Shown here: positions 7,958 through 16,542 of the stretch, piece by piece
How positions within the stretch are numbered: position 1 is the first letter of the stretch
Layout: the number at the start of each line of letters is the position of its first letter
Source: Clostridia bacterium
GTDB lineage: Bacteria > Bacillota > Clostridia > UMGS1883
Reading direction: 5' to 3'
Length of the DNA stretch: 58,689 nt
NCBI GenBank assembly: GCA_017505525.1
Contig: JAFVPB010000006.1
Span: forward strand, 1-58,689
Notes under the pieces: generated by a model
Databases searched by the model: none
The model's input: the letters and a program-made list of their open reading frames with translations, nothing else
Told to the model about the DNA's origin: nothing
Program-made: the position numbers and the translations under genes

Positions 7958-10900
7958 ATGAATGTGCTGAATACAATACTTGCCACATCAAAAGAAATCA
8001 GGGAAATTACAGAAAAAATCGGGGCGAAGAGCTTCCCTTTAAATATTTCGGGCGCAAGCGATTCGCAAAAAGCGCATCTTATTGCAACGGTATGTGCTTC
8101 GATTGATAAAAAGCCTTTCGTTGTAACTTATAACGAAATCCAGGCAAAAAGGCTATCGGACGATTTAGCATACTTCCTTGAAAATAAATGTGTGAATATC
8201 CCTCCCGAGGCGATAGTCCTTTATAATGTTGATGCCCAGAATCGCGAAATGGACAATAAAAGGGCAGCGGCACTTGGAGAATTTTCCGGGGGAAAGGCAG
8301 CAGTAGTTTCAATTGAATCTCTGTTGCACTTTGTTATGCCCAAAAATGATTTTGAGAATATGTGCCTCCACTTTAATTATGGTGGCACATTTAATGTTGA
8401 AACCCTTCCTGACAGACTTGTTGAGATGGGATATTCGAGGGTTGATGTAATTTCGGATGCAGGGCAGTTTGCAATCCGTGGCGGCATTGTGGATATATAC
8501 TCGCCCGATAGCGATATGCCAGTAAGAATGGAGTTTTTCGGCGATGAAATTGATTCTGTAAGATATTTCGATTGCGAAACACAGCTCAGTACAGAAAAAA
8601 TAAAAGATGTTAAAATTCTCCCGGTAAAATCTGAAACGGCAAGAGCTTCTATGCTTTCTTATTTGGACGACAGTTATCAGATTTTCCTCGATGAGCCTCA
8701 AAGAGTATCTGAGTCTGCCAAGGCGGTTGAGTGGGAGATAGCAGAAAATATAAAAACCCTTGCCGAAAAGAATGTGGAAATAGCAGAGAAAATCCACATT
8801 AATAGCTACAACGATATTATTTCCGAAATGAAAAACAGTGTTGTGGGAATAATGAACGTTTTAAGTGCTGTGCCCGATTATAAAGTGAAAACAGAGCTTT
8901 CTGTAACCGCAAAGGGACTGAGCAGCTACAGTGGAAATATCGAGTTTTTTATAAGCGACCTTATGCAGTGGCTTAAAGAAAGGCAAAGAGTTGTAATTCT
9001 TGGCGGAAGCACTCAGCGTGCGAAAAAAATTCACGAAATGCTTGGGGAACGTGATATAGCCTCACGTTATTTTGAAAATGTGGAAGAGCTTAGTGATAAA
9101 TATGTTACCGTTACAACTGGAAGTATAACGCGTGGATTTGAATATCCTAAAGACGGACTCGTTGTAGTGAGCGACAGAGAAATTTTTTCGGCTGAAAAGA
9201 AAAAACGCCGCGTTAAACGCGATGCCGATACAATGAAAATAAAAAGCGCCGATCAGCTTGAGCTTGGAGATTATGTTGTGCACAACACACATGGAATAGG
9301 AAGATACCTTGGCATTGTGAGGATGAAAGTAAACAATGTTGTAAAGGATTATATAAAACTTGAATACAGGGGAGAGGATTATTTATATCTTCCCGTAGGT
9401 CAGCTCGACAGCGTAAGTAAATATATGGGTGGCGAGAATAAAACGGTAAGGCTTAACCGTATGGGCTCGCCCGAGTGGGCAAATGCAAAACGAAAAGTTC
9501 GCCAGAATGTTGAGGAAATGGCAAGCCGCCTTGTGGCACTTTACGCCGAGCGAGAAAGAAGCGAGGGCGTGAAATTTTCGCCCGATACACCATGGCAACA
9601 CGATTTTGAAGATCAATTCCCATACGAGGAAACCGAGGATCAGCTTATAAGCATTTCCGAAATGAAAAAGGATATGGAATCAAGCCGTCCGATGGATAGG
9701 CTTTTATGCGGCGATGTGGGATATGGAAAAACAGAGGTTGCAATGCGTGGCGCATTCAAAGCCGTTATGGAAGGCTATCAGGTGGCATATCTTGTGCCCA
9801 CAACAATACTTGCTTCGCAGCATTATCAGAATTTTGTGGAAAGAATGAAAGAATTCCCGGTAACGGTAAGGATGCTTTCACGCTTCTGCACTCCCACTGA
9901 ATCTAAAAAAACACTCAAGATGCTTCAAAACGGAGAATGCGACATAGTTGTGGGAACACATAAGCTGCTTTCCAAAAATGTGATATTTAAAAAGCTTGGC
10001 TTTTTAATAGTTGACGAAGAACAGCGCTTCGGCGTTACACATAAGGAAAAAATAAAGGAAATGAAAAAGAATGTGGATGTGCTTACTTTGAGCGCTACCC
10101 CCATTCCAAGAACGCTCCATATGGCAATGATAGGTATTCGAGATATGAGCGTACTCACATCTCCTCCAAGCGACCGCTACCCTGTGCAGACATATGTGCT
10201 TGAATATAATGAAGCAGTTTGTAAAAACGCTATCGAGCGCGAGCTTGCACGCGGGGGGCAGGTATATTATCTTCATAACCGTGTTGAAACAATCCACAAA
10301 GCAGCAGAGCGTGTAAGGGCACTTGTGCCCGATGCCCGCGTTGGCGTTGCCCACGGAAAAATGAACGAAACAGAACTCGACGATGTGATGATGAAGGTGC
10401 AGGACAAAGAAATTGATGTGCTTTGCTGTACCACAATCATTGAAACAGGACTTGATATTTCAAATGTTAACACCATAATTATAGAAAATGCCGATACCTT
10501 GGGACTTAGCCAGCTTTATCAGCTGAGGGGCAGAGTAGGAAGAACAAACCGCTTGGCTTACGCATATCTTACTTATAAGAAAAATAAAATGCTTGATGAA
10601 ACGGCAGAAAAACGCCTGAGGGCAATCCGTGAATTCACCGAATTCGGCTCGGGTTTCCGCATTGCGTTGCGCGATCTTGAAATAAGGGGTGCGGGAAATG
10701 TGCTTGGTCCCGAACAGCACGGATTTATGGCAAGCGTGGGATATGATATGTATTGCACTATACTGGAAGATGCTGTGAATGATGCTATGGGCAAACCCAA
10801 GCGAGAGGAAAAAACGGAAACGGTTATCGACCTTAATGTGAGTGCATTTATTCCTGACAGTTATATCCCGACATCAAACCTCAGGATAGAAGCTTACAAG

Positions 10901-11266
10901 CAGATTGCCGCAATTGAAAATATAGGCGACCGCTATGGAGTGGAGGAATCTTTTGAAGACCGATATGGAGAAATCCCAAACGAAACATATGCTCTTCTCG
11001 ATATACAGATGATTCGCACAGATGCGCAAAATTTAGGCATTAAGGAAATAAGCCATGCCGAGGGAGGAATTATATTCAAACTTGATAAAGTAACCCCCGA
11101 AATGGTTGATAAAGTGGCTTCGCTTGCATCGCGGCGCAGGGGCAAAATTCTTTTTGGAGCAGGAGACAACAGCTATATCCTGCTTCGCGAAAAGAACTTA
11201 AAAGCCAACGAGATAATTGAAAGTGTGAATATTATATTAAAGGACTTGCAAAATGAAAAAGAATGA
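7958..11266 (+). CDS. mfd: Transcription-repair coupling factor
   Basis: Mfd removes RNA polymerase stalled at DNA lesions and recruits UvrA. This 1102-residue protein has all modules: UvrB-like N-terminal domains (about 1-330), the RNA-polymerase-interaction domain (about 430-500, starting QLELGDYVVHNTHGIGRYLG), translocase motifs (Walker A CGDVGYGKTEV near 585, DEEQRFG near 685, SATPIPRT near 712, QLRGRVGRTNR near 855) and the C-terminal TRCF domain (about 950-1050). It starts 3 bases after pth and is cotranscribed. Confidence 0.97.
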   Translation: MNVLNTILATSKEIREITEKIGAKSFPLNISGASDSQKAHLIATVCASIDKKPFVVTYNEIQAKRLSDDLAYFLENKCVNIPPEAIVLYNVDAQNREMDNKRAAALGEFSGGKAAVVSIESLLHFVMPKNDFENMCLHFNYGGTFNVETLPDRLVEMGYSRVDVISDAGQFAIRGGIVDIYSPDSDMPVRMEFFGDEIDSVRYFDCETQLSTEKIKDVKILPVKSETARASMLSYLDDSYQIFLDEPQRVSESAKAVEWEIAENIKTLAEKNVEIAEKIHINSYNDIISEMKNSVVGIMNVLSAVPDYKVKTELSVTAKGLSSYSGNIEFFISDLMQWLKERQRVVILGGSTQRAKKIHEMLGERDIASRYFENVEELSDKYVTVTTGSITRGFEYPKDGLVVVSDREIFSAEKKKRRVKRDADTMKIKSADQLELGDYVVHNTHGIGRYLGIVRMKVNNVVKDYIKLEYRGEDYLYLPVGQLDSVSKYMGGENKTVRLNRMGSPEWANAKRKVRQNVEEMASRLVALYAERERSEGVKFSPDTPWQHDFEDQFPYEETEDQLISISEMKKDMESSRPMDRLLCGDVGYGKTEVAMRGAFKAVMEGYQVAYLVPTTILASQHYQNFVERMKEFPVTVRMLSRFCTPTESKKTLKMLQNGECDIVVGTHKLLSKNVIFKKLGFLIVDEEQRFGVTHKEKIKEMKKNVDVLTLSATPIPRTLHMAMIGIRDMSVLTSPPSDRYPVQTYVLEYNEAVCKNAIERELARGGQVYYLHNRVETIHKAAERVRALVPDARVGVAHGKMNETELDDVMMKVQDKEIDVLCCTTIIETGLDISNVNTIIIENADTLGLSQLYQLRGRVGRTNRLAYAYLTYKKNKMLDETAEKRLRAIREFTEFGSGFRIALRDLEIRGAGNVLGPEQHGFMASVGYDMYCTILEDAVNDAMGKPKREEKTETVIDLNVSAFIPDSYIPTSNLRIEAYKQIAAIENIGDRYGVEESFEDRYGEIPNETYALLDIQMIRTDAQNLGIKEISHAEGGIIFKLDKVTPEMVDKVASLASRRRGKILFGAGDNSYILLREKNLKANEIIESVNIILKDLQNEKE

Positions 11267-11319
11267 TGTATAATAAAACACAAACTTATATTTTCACAAA
11301 TGGAAGGAATGTTTTAAAC

Positions 11320-12504
11320 ATGAAAAAAAGAATTATATCTTTATTCGCATTAGTACTTGCTTTAAGTATGGCACTTTGCGGATGTGGCGGAAAAACTATT
11401 GAAACAGAAGAAAGCAAAGACCTTGATTCTTCTATAATTGCAACGGTAGAGGGGCAGAAAATTTCACAGGCTGACTATAACTTTATCTATAGTCTTGTTT
11501 ACAACAATATGAGTCAGTATTCAATGTACTATGGTGCAGATTGGGAAAACATGGAGATTGAAGAAGGCAAAACAATAGCTGAGTTTATGGAAGAGAACGC
11601 ACTCGACCAGGTTAAGCAGATGGCAATGGTTGTTGAACTTGCTAAAGAAAAGGGCATTACAGTTAAAGATATAAAAGAAGATGTTGAAAAGCAGAAAAAA
11701 GAAGTAATTGAAAGCTATCAGGGTGAAGACAAATATAAGGAGTTCCTTGTGGCTTCACATACAACGGATAAAGCTATCGACCGTTATCTTGAAATCAGCG
11801 CAATCTATGCGAAGTATTATGAAAATCTTACAGCTAAAGGCGGAGAGCTGAAGGTTGATACTAAAGAGCTTGAAAAGCAGTTCCTTGAAGACTACAAGGG
11901 TAAGTGGAGAGCTCAGCACATTTTAGTTTCAACTCAGGCACAGCAGGATGCAGAAGGCAAAGAAGTTCCTGGAAAAACTGATGAGGAAGCTAAGAAAATA
12001 GCTCTTGAAGTTATAGAAAAGCTTAACGCAGGCGAAGATTTTGATGCTCTTATCGAGCAGTATAATGAAGACCCCGGTTTAACAAAGGGTAACTACTATA
12101 TCTTCGGTACAGGCGAAATGGTTGAGCCATTTGAAAAAGCTACAGATGCTCTTAAAATTGGTGAATACACAAAAGAACCTGTTAAGACAGACTTTGGTTA
12201 TCATATAATCAAGAGATACGAAATCAACACCGAAATTCCTGAATTTGCACAGTTTAAGGAATCTAAGCTTCAGGAAAAAGCTATGGAGTTAATTACCAAA
12301 AAGGTTAAGGATGCAAAGGTTAAGGTTGAGAAAAAAGAACTCGAAGCTTATATGAAGAAGTGGGCAAAGGAAAGAGCTGCAGAAGCTAAGAAGGCAGAAG
12401 AAGAGGCTAAGAAGGCTCAGGAAGAAGCACAGAAGAATGCAGAAGCAGAACCTGCTGGCGATGCCAAGACAGAAGAAAAGGCTGAAGAGAAGAAAGCTGA
12501 ATAA
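11320..12504 (+). CDS. PrsA-like parvulin peptidyl-prolyl isomerase lipoprotein
   Basis: An extracytoplasmic foldase anchored as a lipoprotein. The signal peptide ends in lipobox LCGC with the modified Cys at residue 22. A SurA-like N-terminal region (about 35-180) is followed by a PpiC/parvulin domain (about 198-310; RAQHILVS and GYHIIKRYE are its edges). The C-terminal tail is rich in Lys, Glu and Ala and probably helical. Start at 11320 is supported by GGAAGGAA and by the signal peptide; an upstream frame would bury the signal sequence. It follows mfd closely and may share its transcript. Confidence 0.9.
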   Translation: MKKRIISLFALVLALSMALCGCGGKTIETEESKDLDSSIIATVEGQKISQADYNFIYSLVYNNMSQYSMYYGADWENMEIEEGKTIAEFMEENALDQVKQMAMVVELAKEKGITVKDIKEDVEKQKKEVIESYQGEDKYKEFLVASHTTDKAIDRYLEISAIYAKYYENLTAKGGELKVDTKELEKQFLEDYKGKWRAQHILVSTQAQQDAEGKEVPGKTDEEAKKIALEVIEKLNAGEDFDALIEQYNEDPGLTKGNYYIFGTGEMVEPFEKATDALKIGEYTKEPVKTDFGYHIIKRYEINTEIPEFAQFKESKLQEKAMELITKKVKDAKVKVEKKELEAYMKKWAKERAAEAKKAEEEAKKAQEEAQKNAEAEPAGDAKTEEKAEEKKAE

Positions 12505-12521
12505 TTAAAATTTGAATATTT

Positions 12522-12633
12522 TCAGGGCAGGGTGAAATTCCCGACCGGTGGTATAGTCCACGAGCCGAAGCATATGCTCAGGTTGATACAGTGAAATTCT
12601 GTAACCGACGGTAGAGTCCGGATGGAAGAAAAT
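12522..12633 (+). promoter_or_regulatory. FMN riboswitch (RFN element)
   Basis: The conserved FMN aptamer segments occur in order: AGGGCAGGGTGAAATTCCC, GACCGGTGGTATAGTCC, ACGAGCC, TTGATACAGTGAAATTCTG, and AACCGACGGTAGAGTCCGGATG. It lies directly upstream of ribU. A terminator at 12681 follows, which fits FMN-induced termination. Confidence 0.97.
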
Positions 12634-12680
12634 TTATAAAGGGATAATTAATTCCCATAGCCAAAAAGGCAAAGATTATA

Positions 12681-12720
12681 AAGGCAGAGCCCTATCCTTA
12701 GATAGAGCCCTGCCTTTTTT
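12681..12720 (+). terminator. Riboswitch-controlled terminator
   Basis: A stem of AAGGCAGAGCCCTATC with GATAGAGCCCTGCCTT (14 of 16 pairs) is followed by six T. It lies between the FMN aptamer and ribU and is the likely expression platform. Confidence 0.85.
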
Positions 12721-12738
12721 ATTTCAGAGGTGTATTGT

Positions 12739-13374
12739 ATGTCGAAAACGAAAAAAATGGTGTTTACCGCACTTATATGTGCGCTAAGCTTTGTTCTTAC
12801 AATGTTTGTGAAAATACCGATAAGCACAGTAGACTTTTTAAAGTACGACCCTAAAGATGTGATAATAGTTATTGCAGGCTTTATTTTCGGGCCGCTTACT
12901 ACGGTTGTTGTTACAATCATAGTTGCATTCATAGAAATGATAACAATAAGCTCCACAGGACCAATTGGCTTTTTAATGAACGTTATATCAACTGTTGCTT
13001 TTGCAACTGTTGCCGCTTCGATTTACAAAGTCAACCGCACAATGAAAGGTGCAATTCTTGCTCTTGTGATGGGCATAATTTCGCAAACTGCTGCAATGCT
13101 TTTATGGAATTATGCTATTACTCCGCTTTATATGCCGGGAGTAACCAGAGCAGACCTTGTAAAAATGCTCATCCCCGTATTTTTGCCGTTTAACCTTATA
13201 AAAAGCAGCGTTAATGCCGCACTCACACTTATTATTTATAAGCCTTTTGTAAGAGTGATGCATGGAATAGGACTTATAGAAAAAGAAAGCAGTTCAAAAT
13301 CTTATTTGCCTCTTTTAATAGCATCTGTAATCGTGATAGTGTTATGTATGGGGGCGGTTTTAATACTTAAATAG
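12739..13374 (+). CDS. ribU: Riboflavin ECF transporter substrate-binding (S) component
   Basis: A 211-residue integral membrane protein of the RibU family, with about six hydrophobic segments (residues about 8-28, 42-70, 77-100, 105-130, 145-170, 185-210). RibU binds riboflavin and uses a shared energising module encoded elsewhere. Assignment is strong because it follows an FMN riboswitch. Start ATG 12739 has AGAGG eight bases upstream; a GTG at 12730 lies inside that site. Its stop overlaps the end of convergent spoIIID by 8 bases. Confidence 0.93.
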   Translation: MSKTKKMVFTALICALSFVLTMFVKIPISTVDFLKYDPKDVIIVIAGFIFGPLTTVVVTIIVAFIEMITISSTGPIGFLMNVISTVAFATVAASIYKVNRTMKGAILALVMGIISQTAAMLLWNYAITPLYMPGVTRADLVKMLIPVFLPFNLIKSSVNAALTLIIYKPFVRVMHGIGLIEKESSSKSYLPLLIASVIVIVLCMGAVLILK

Positions 13375-13630
13375 TGTTCGATCTTCTGGAGAGATATTTC
13401 TGCTTTGTGGCAATGCCGCCGCGGATATGTCTCTCCGCTTTGTTTTTATCAAGCACTTTTTTTACCTTCATTGCAAGCAGCGGGTCTATCTTTAAAAGTC
13501 TTTCCGTAACGTCTTTGTGCACACTTGATTTAGAAAGAGAAAATTCCTTTGCGGCAGAGCGCACAGTGGCGTTGTTTTCTATAATATATGCCGCAAGCAG
13601 ATTTATTCGCTGTTCAATATAATCCTTCAA
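13367..13630 (-). CDS. spoIIID: Sporulation transcription regulator SpoIIID
   Basis: SpoIIID is the small mother-cell regulator acting with sigma-E in sporulation. The 87-residue protein matches throughout: MKDYIEQR at the N-terminus, the helix-turn-helix VRSAAKEFSLSKSSVHKDVTERL (about 22-44) and HIRGGIATKQKYL. The start codon is TTG at 13630-13628. Its ribosome site (GAGGTGAG) forms the 3' arm of a perfect 15-bp hairpin. An in-frame ATG AGG TGA just upstream cannot start the protein because of its stop codon. Confidence 0.95.
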   Translation of the reverse strand: MKDYIEQRINLLAAYIIENNATVRSAAKEFSLSKSSVHKDVTERLLKIDPLLAMKVKKVLDKNKAERHIRGGIATKQKYLSRRSNTI

Positions 13631-13631
13631 A

Positions 13632-13679
13632 AAAACTCACCTCATAAATTTCCTTTGTAAACTATATGAGGTGAGTTTT
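13632..13679 (-). promoter_or_regulatory. Hairpin sequestering the spoIIID ribosome-binding site
   Basis: On the minus strand AAAACTCACCTCATA pairs perfectly with TATGAGGTGAGTTTT (15 bp, 18-base loop) and is followed by three more T, then the spoIIID TTG. The 3' arm contains the Shine-Dalgarno site. The structure is a credible terminator and would also block translation when formed. The loop carries AAAGGA followed by an ATG AGG TGA minicistron. Confidence 0.75.
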
Positions 13680-13761
13680 ATTTTTATTACACGGTTTGAT
13701 TTCTTTTAAAATTGCCCTTTTGGTATATGCGCGTGTGGCTATGTTTGAAAGAAAACGGCAT

Positions 13762-14532
13762 TTATTCATCTGCTACTATAACATCAATATCCTTTGCACT
13801 TAATTTAGATAGCTTAGAAGCATCTGCGTTGCTGCTTGTTACAATTGTATCGATTTTATCAAGTGAATCAATTTCAGCAAAAGCAGTTCTTCCAATTTTA
13901 CTGTAATCTGCGGCAACTATGGTGCGGTTTGAATTGAGCATCATATAACGGCAGATTTCTGCTTCCTGATAATAGAAAGTGGAAATACCTTTATTCACAT
14001 CGATTCCGTCTACCGAAAGAATAAAAAGGTTTGCAGTGTATTGCTCAAGAGCTTTGATGGCTGAAATTCCATATGTGAACTGATACTCACTGTCGACATC
14101 GCCGCCAAGCAGAATAATCTTGAAATTCGGGTTTTTTGCTCCCTCTACGGCAAGGGCGATAGAGTTTGTAACAATTGTAAGGCGCTTATCACTAAGTTCG
14201 CGCATAACAAAAATAGGCGTTGTGCCAGCATTCATCATAATGGTATCGTTATCCTTTACCATTTCGTTTATCTTTTTTCCGATGCTTATTTTTTCGTTTG
14301 AATTTGTGTTCAGGCGCTGCATTAAGCTCATATCGTAATAAGATTTATAGCTTGTGATTGCTCCGCCGTGAACGCGCGTGAGCATTCCTTGTTTTTCAAG
14401 CTCTGTTAAATCCTGGCGGATGGCAACGTTTGAAATCTTAAATATACTACTCAGTTCGTTAACAGTTACCTTTCCGCTTTCGTTAAGAAGCTCCAGTATT
14501 TTATTTCTTCGTTCAAGTGATGTAAGGTTCAT
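13762..14532 (-). CDS. DeoR-family sugar-phosphate-responsive repressor
   Basis: A 256-residue regulator with an N-terminal DeoR winged HTH (about 1-57; RRNKILELLNESGKVTVNELS then VAIRQDLTELEKQGMLTRVHGGA). A C-terminal ISOCOT-fold sensor domain (about 75-240; MNAGTTPIFVMREL, LLGGDVDSEYQFTYG) is known in this family to bind phosphorylated sugars. It is divergent from the five-gene operon starting at 14789 and is very likely its repressor. Three repeats of the form ACGAAAAC between the genes are candidate operators. The start has AGGAGA upstream. Confidence 0.9.
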   Translation of the reverse strand: MNLTSLERRNKILELLNESGKVTVNELSSIFKISNVAIRQDLTELEKQGMLTRVHGGAITSYKSYYDMSLMQRLNTNSNEKISIGKKINEMVKDNDTIMMNAGTTPIFVMRELSDKRLTIVTNSIALAVEGAKNPNFKIILLGGDVDSEYQFTYGISAIKALEQYTANLFILSVDGIDVNKGISTFYYQEAEICRYMMLNSNRTIVAADYSKIGRTAFAEIDSLDKIDTIVTSSNADASKLSKLSAKDIDVIVADE

Positions 14533-14556
14533 AGTGGCTCTCCTTGAATAGCAAAA

Positions 14557-14615
14557 TGTAGGGACCGGCCTCCGGACGGTCCGAAAACGGGCGGTCGAGG
14601 ATTCCTACCCCTGCA
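14557..14615 (+). repeat. TGTAGGG-type hairpin repeat
   Basis: It starts TGTAGGGACCGG, forms a hairpin with CCGGACGGTCC, and ends with GGTCGAGGA and CCTACCCCTGCA, giving partly inverted ends. It is related to 3608-3632, 20328-20353 and 32064-32090 (the last shares GTCGAGGA and CCCTACA). Confidence 0.6.
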
Positions 14616-14698
14616 GCAATTTCCCAAAGATGATTAAATCAGTGCTTAATGATATAATAACATTTAAAAGTTATTTAGTCAACAAAGGAGTATTTTTA

Positions 14699-14772
14699 TT
14701 GACAAAAATGCGCTGTTATGGTATATTATGAATGTAATACAAACGAAAACAAAACCGAAACAAAACGAAAGT
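14699..14772 (+). promoter_or_regulatory. Promoter and candidate DeoR operators of the sugar operon
   Basis: TTGACA (14699-14704), 17 bases, TATATT (14722-14727). Directly downstream, about 14738-14770 contains AACGAAAAC, ACCGAAAC and AACGAAAG in tandem at 10-12 base spacing. This resembles A-rich direct-repeat sites of Gram-positive DeoR repressors. Confidence 0.7.
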
Positions 14773-14788
14773 GAATGGAGATGTTAAA

Positions 14789-15493
14789 ATGTATAAAGGT
14801 TTAGAAATTAAACCCCCGTTTTTCGAGATTGGGCCAAAGGCGTTCCTTTATGGCGAAAAGATGCTTGCTCTTGCAAAAGTAATCGATAAAACCGCTATGA
14901 AATACGACCTTGATGTTATCGTAACTCCGCAGTATACCGATATTCAGTTGCTCGCAGAAAACACCGAAAGAATTTTAGTGTTTGCTCAGCATATGGACTA
15001 CCTCACTCCGGGTCGCGGTCTTGGCAGTGTTCTTCCCGAAGCAGTTAAGGCAGCAGGCGCAGTAGGTGTTATGCTTAACCACGCTGAAAAGCCACTTACA
15101 ATGGAAGAAATCGAAAAGACTATTGCACGTGCTGATGAAGTTGGTCTTGGTACAATCGTTTGTGCCGATACTGTTGAAGACGTTAAGAAGATTGCAAAGA
15201 TGGGTCCCAACCTTATCGTTGCAGAGCCTACCGATTTAATTGGAACAGGCCAGACAAGCGATAGCAACTATGTTATCGAAACAATCAAGACTGTTAACGA
15301 AATCAATCCCGATATAATGGTGCTTCAGGGCGCTGGAATATCAAACGGACAGGACGTTTACAACACAATCAAGCTTGGTGCTCAGGCAACAGGTACAACA
15401 AGCGGTATTATGAAGAGCGACAGACCTTATGAAATGGTTGAGGAAATGCTCTATAATCTCCGCAAAGCTTGGGATGAATTGCATGGTTGCTGA
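14789..15493 (+). CDS. Archaeal-type triosephosphate-isomerase-like sugar-phosphate isomerase
   Basis: A 234-residue TIM-family protein. It resembles archaeal triosephosphate isomerases (short, about 225 residues) more than the bacterial enzyme: FAQHMDYLTPGRG, VLPEAVKAAGAVGVMLNHAEK (catalytic His, about 95), IVAEPTDLIGTG (catalytic Glu, about 145) and VLQGAGISNGQDV. Retained His and Glu support isomerase activity. In this setting it more likely acts on a dedicated sugar phosphate (compare the erythrulose-phosphate isomerases of tetritol pathways) than on glycolytic triose phosphate; that is inference. Start 14789 has GGAGA upstream. It is first in a DeoR-controlled operon. Confidence 0.8.
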   Translation: MYKGLEIKPPFFEIGPKAFLYGEKMLALAKVIDKTAMKYDLDVIVTPQYTDIQLLAENTERILVFAQHMDYLTPGRGLGSVLPEAVKAAGAVGVMLNHAEKPLTMEEIEKTIARADEVGLGTIVCADTVEDVKKIAKMGPNLIVAEPTDLIGTGQTSDSNYVIETIKTVNEINPDIMVLQGAGISNGQDVYNTIKLGAQATGTTSGIMKSDRPYEMVEEMLYNLRKAWDELHGC

Positions 15494-15601
15494 AAAACGG
15501 CACCGAACGCATAAGGCGTGAGATAATAATTAGGAGAATGTGTTGTTTGGGGAAAGAGTAATGCGGAAAAAATTCGCTCAAGGCGAATTTTGATTGTATA
15601 C

Positions 15602-15718
15602 GCCTTATGCTATGCATGAACTTCGCCTCTCGCTGTACCTATGTACAGCTTCGGGTAACCCACGGCAAGCCGTGGCTCAGTTCATACATTCTGCACCATT
15701 TTTGAGCAACCTTTCCTA
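15602..15718 (+). repeat. Compact copy (C) of the three-way-junction repeat
   Basis: This is homologous to the larger elements at 19906-20257 and 49851-50198. Shared strings are ACTTCGCCTCTCGC, CTTCGGGTAACC, GGCTCAGTT and TTCTG. The outer helix here pairs ATGAACT with AGTTCAT, whereas the others pair ACAAACT with AGTTTGT. The inner arm is only TGTAC-CTAT-GTACA, replacing about 190 bases. The third arm is CCACGG-CAAG-CCGTGG, with no sequence match to the others but equal function as a stem. Confidence 0.8.
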
Positions 15719-15853
15719 CTCGTGTCTTTTCAAAAGTCTGAAAAGCAGCACCGACGGCAAAACACTTAAAAAGTAGCACTAAATAAAAAATCGAAATGAG
15801 AAATTTGGAATTCGAAATAAATTTGGATTTTTGCCTTGGCGAAAATCGTCCAT

Positions 15854-15888
15854 CATTCCGCATTCCACATTCTGCATTTTGCACTTAA
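15854..15888 (+). repeat. Degenerate 7-bp tandem repeat
   Basis: Successive heptamers are CATTCCG, CATTCCA, CATTCTG, CATTTTG and CACTTAA, ending near the ribosome site of the SIS gene. Confidence 0.65.
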
Positions 15889-15909
15889 TCAGTAAAGGAC
15901 TACATAACT

Positions 15910-16503
15910 ATGAAAAAAGAAGCACTTGAAATGGCTAAACAGGCCTATATAACAGAGAGTGAATGTATTGCTGAAATGGCAAACTACTTTGACGAAGAAG
16001 CTTACGGCAAAGCGGTGGAGCTTCTTAAGAATGCTCAGCGCATCGGCACAAGCGGATGTGGACACAGCGGCATCATCTGTCAGCACTTCTCTCATCTTTT
16101 GTGCTGTATAGAGCAGCCTTCAAGATTTATTTCCCCTGCAGAGGGACCGCACGGCGCAACAGGTTTTTTGCAGCCGGGCGACGTAATGGTATTTGCATCG
16201 CGCGGTGGTAAAACAAAGGAGCTTATGGTTCTTGTCGATATCTGCAAGAAGAAAGGCGTTAAGATTATCACAATCACAGAAAATCTTGAATCTCCCCTTG
16301 CAGAGGCTGCAGATGTTGTGTTAAAGCAGTATGTAAACCGTGAAACGGATAAGTACAACTGCCAGGGAACAACATCATCCACATCGCTCGCAGTAATTTT
16401 CCACGTACTGCAGACAATGCTTATTGAAGAAACCGGATTTTTAAACGAGCAGTTTGCGCTTGTTCATCCCGGCGGAGCAGTAGGGGAAAGATTAAATAAG
16501 TAA
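15910..16503 (+). CDS. SIS-domain sugar-phosphate isomerase (KpsF/GutQ-like, no CBS domains)
   Basis: A 197-residue single SIS domain. GTSGCGHSGIICQHFSHLL (about 46-64) and FASRGGKTKELMVLVD (about 96-111) are the phosphosugar-binding motifs; QGTTSSTSLAV and HPGGAVGERL match arabinose-5-phosphate isomerases (KdsD/KpsF). It lacks the C-terminal CBS pair of those enzymes, giving the length of 6-phospho-3-hexuloisomerases. Probable aldose-ketose isomerase in the operon's pathway; the substrate is unknown. The start site is weak (AGTAAAGGA with a longer spacer). Confidence 0.82.
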   Translation: MKKEALEMAKQAYITESECIAEMANYFDEEAYGKAVELLKNAQRIGTSGCGHSGIICQHFSHLLCCIEQPSRFISPAEGPHGATGFLQPGDVMVFASRGGKTKELMVLVDICKKKGVKIITITENLESPLAEAADVVLKQYVNRETDKYNCQGTTSSTSLAVIFHVLQTMLIEETGFLNEQFALVHPGGAVGERLNK

Positions 16504-16542
16504 ATTAATTAAAAAAATATATATTTAAAGGAGTTTTTAAAA

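Larger units (their letters stand above)
15494..15909 (+). other. 416-base gap within the sugar operon holding repeats
   Basis: No gene is visible. The gap holds a hairpin at 15569-15591 (AAAATTCGC/GCGAATTTT), the compact structured element at 15602-15718, an AT-rich segment with loose repeats of GAAATTTGGAATT (about 15795-15832) and a heptamer repeat at 15854-15888. The flanking genes have related functions, so the insertion appears to interrupt one operon. Confidence 0.7.

Noticed and set aside
15594-15884. Short open frames in the gap before the SIS gene, on both strands
   Set aside because: They run through the structured repeat and heptamer repeats, lack ribosome sites and have low-complexity translations.
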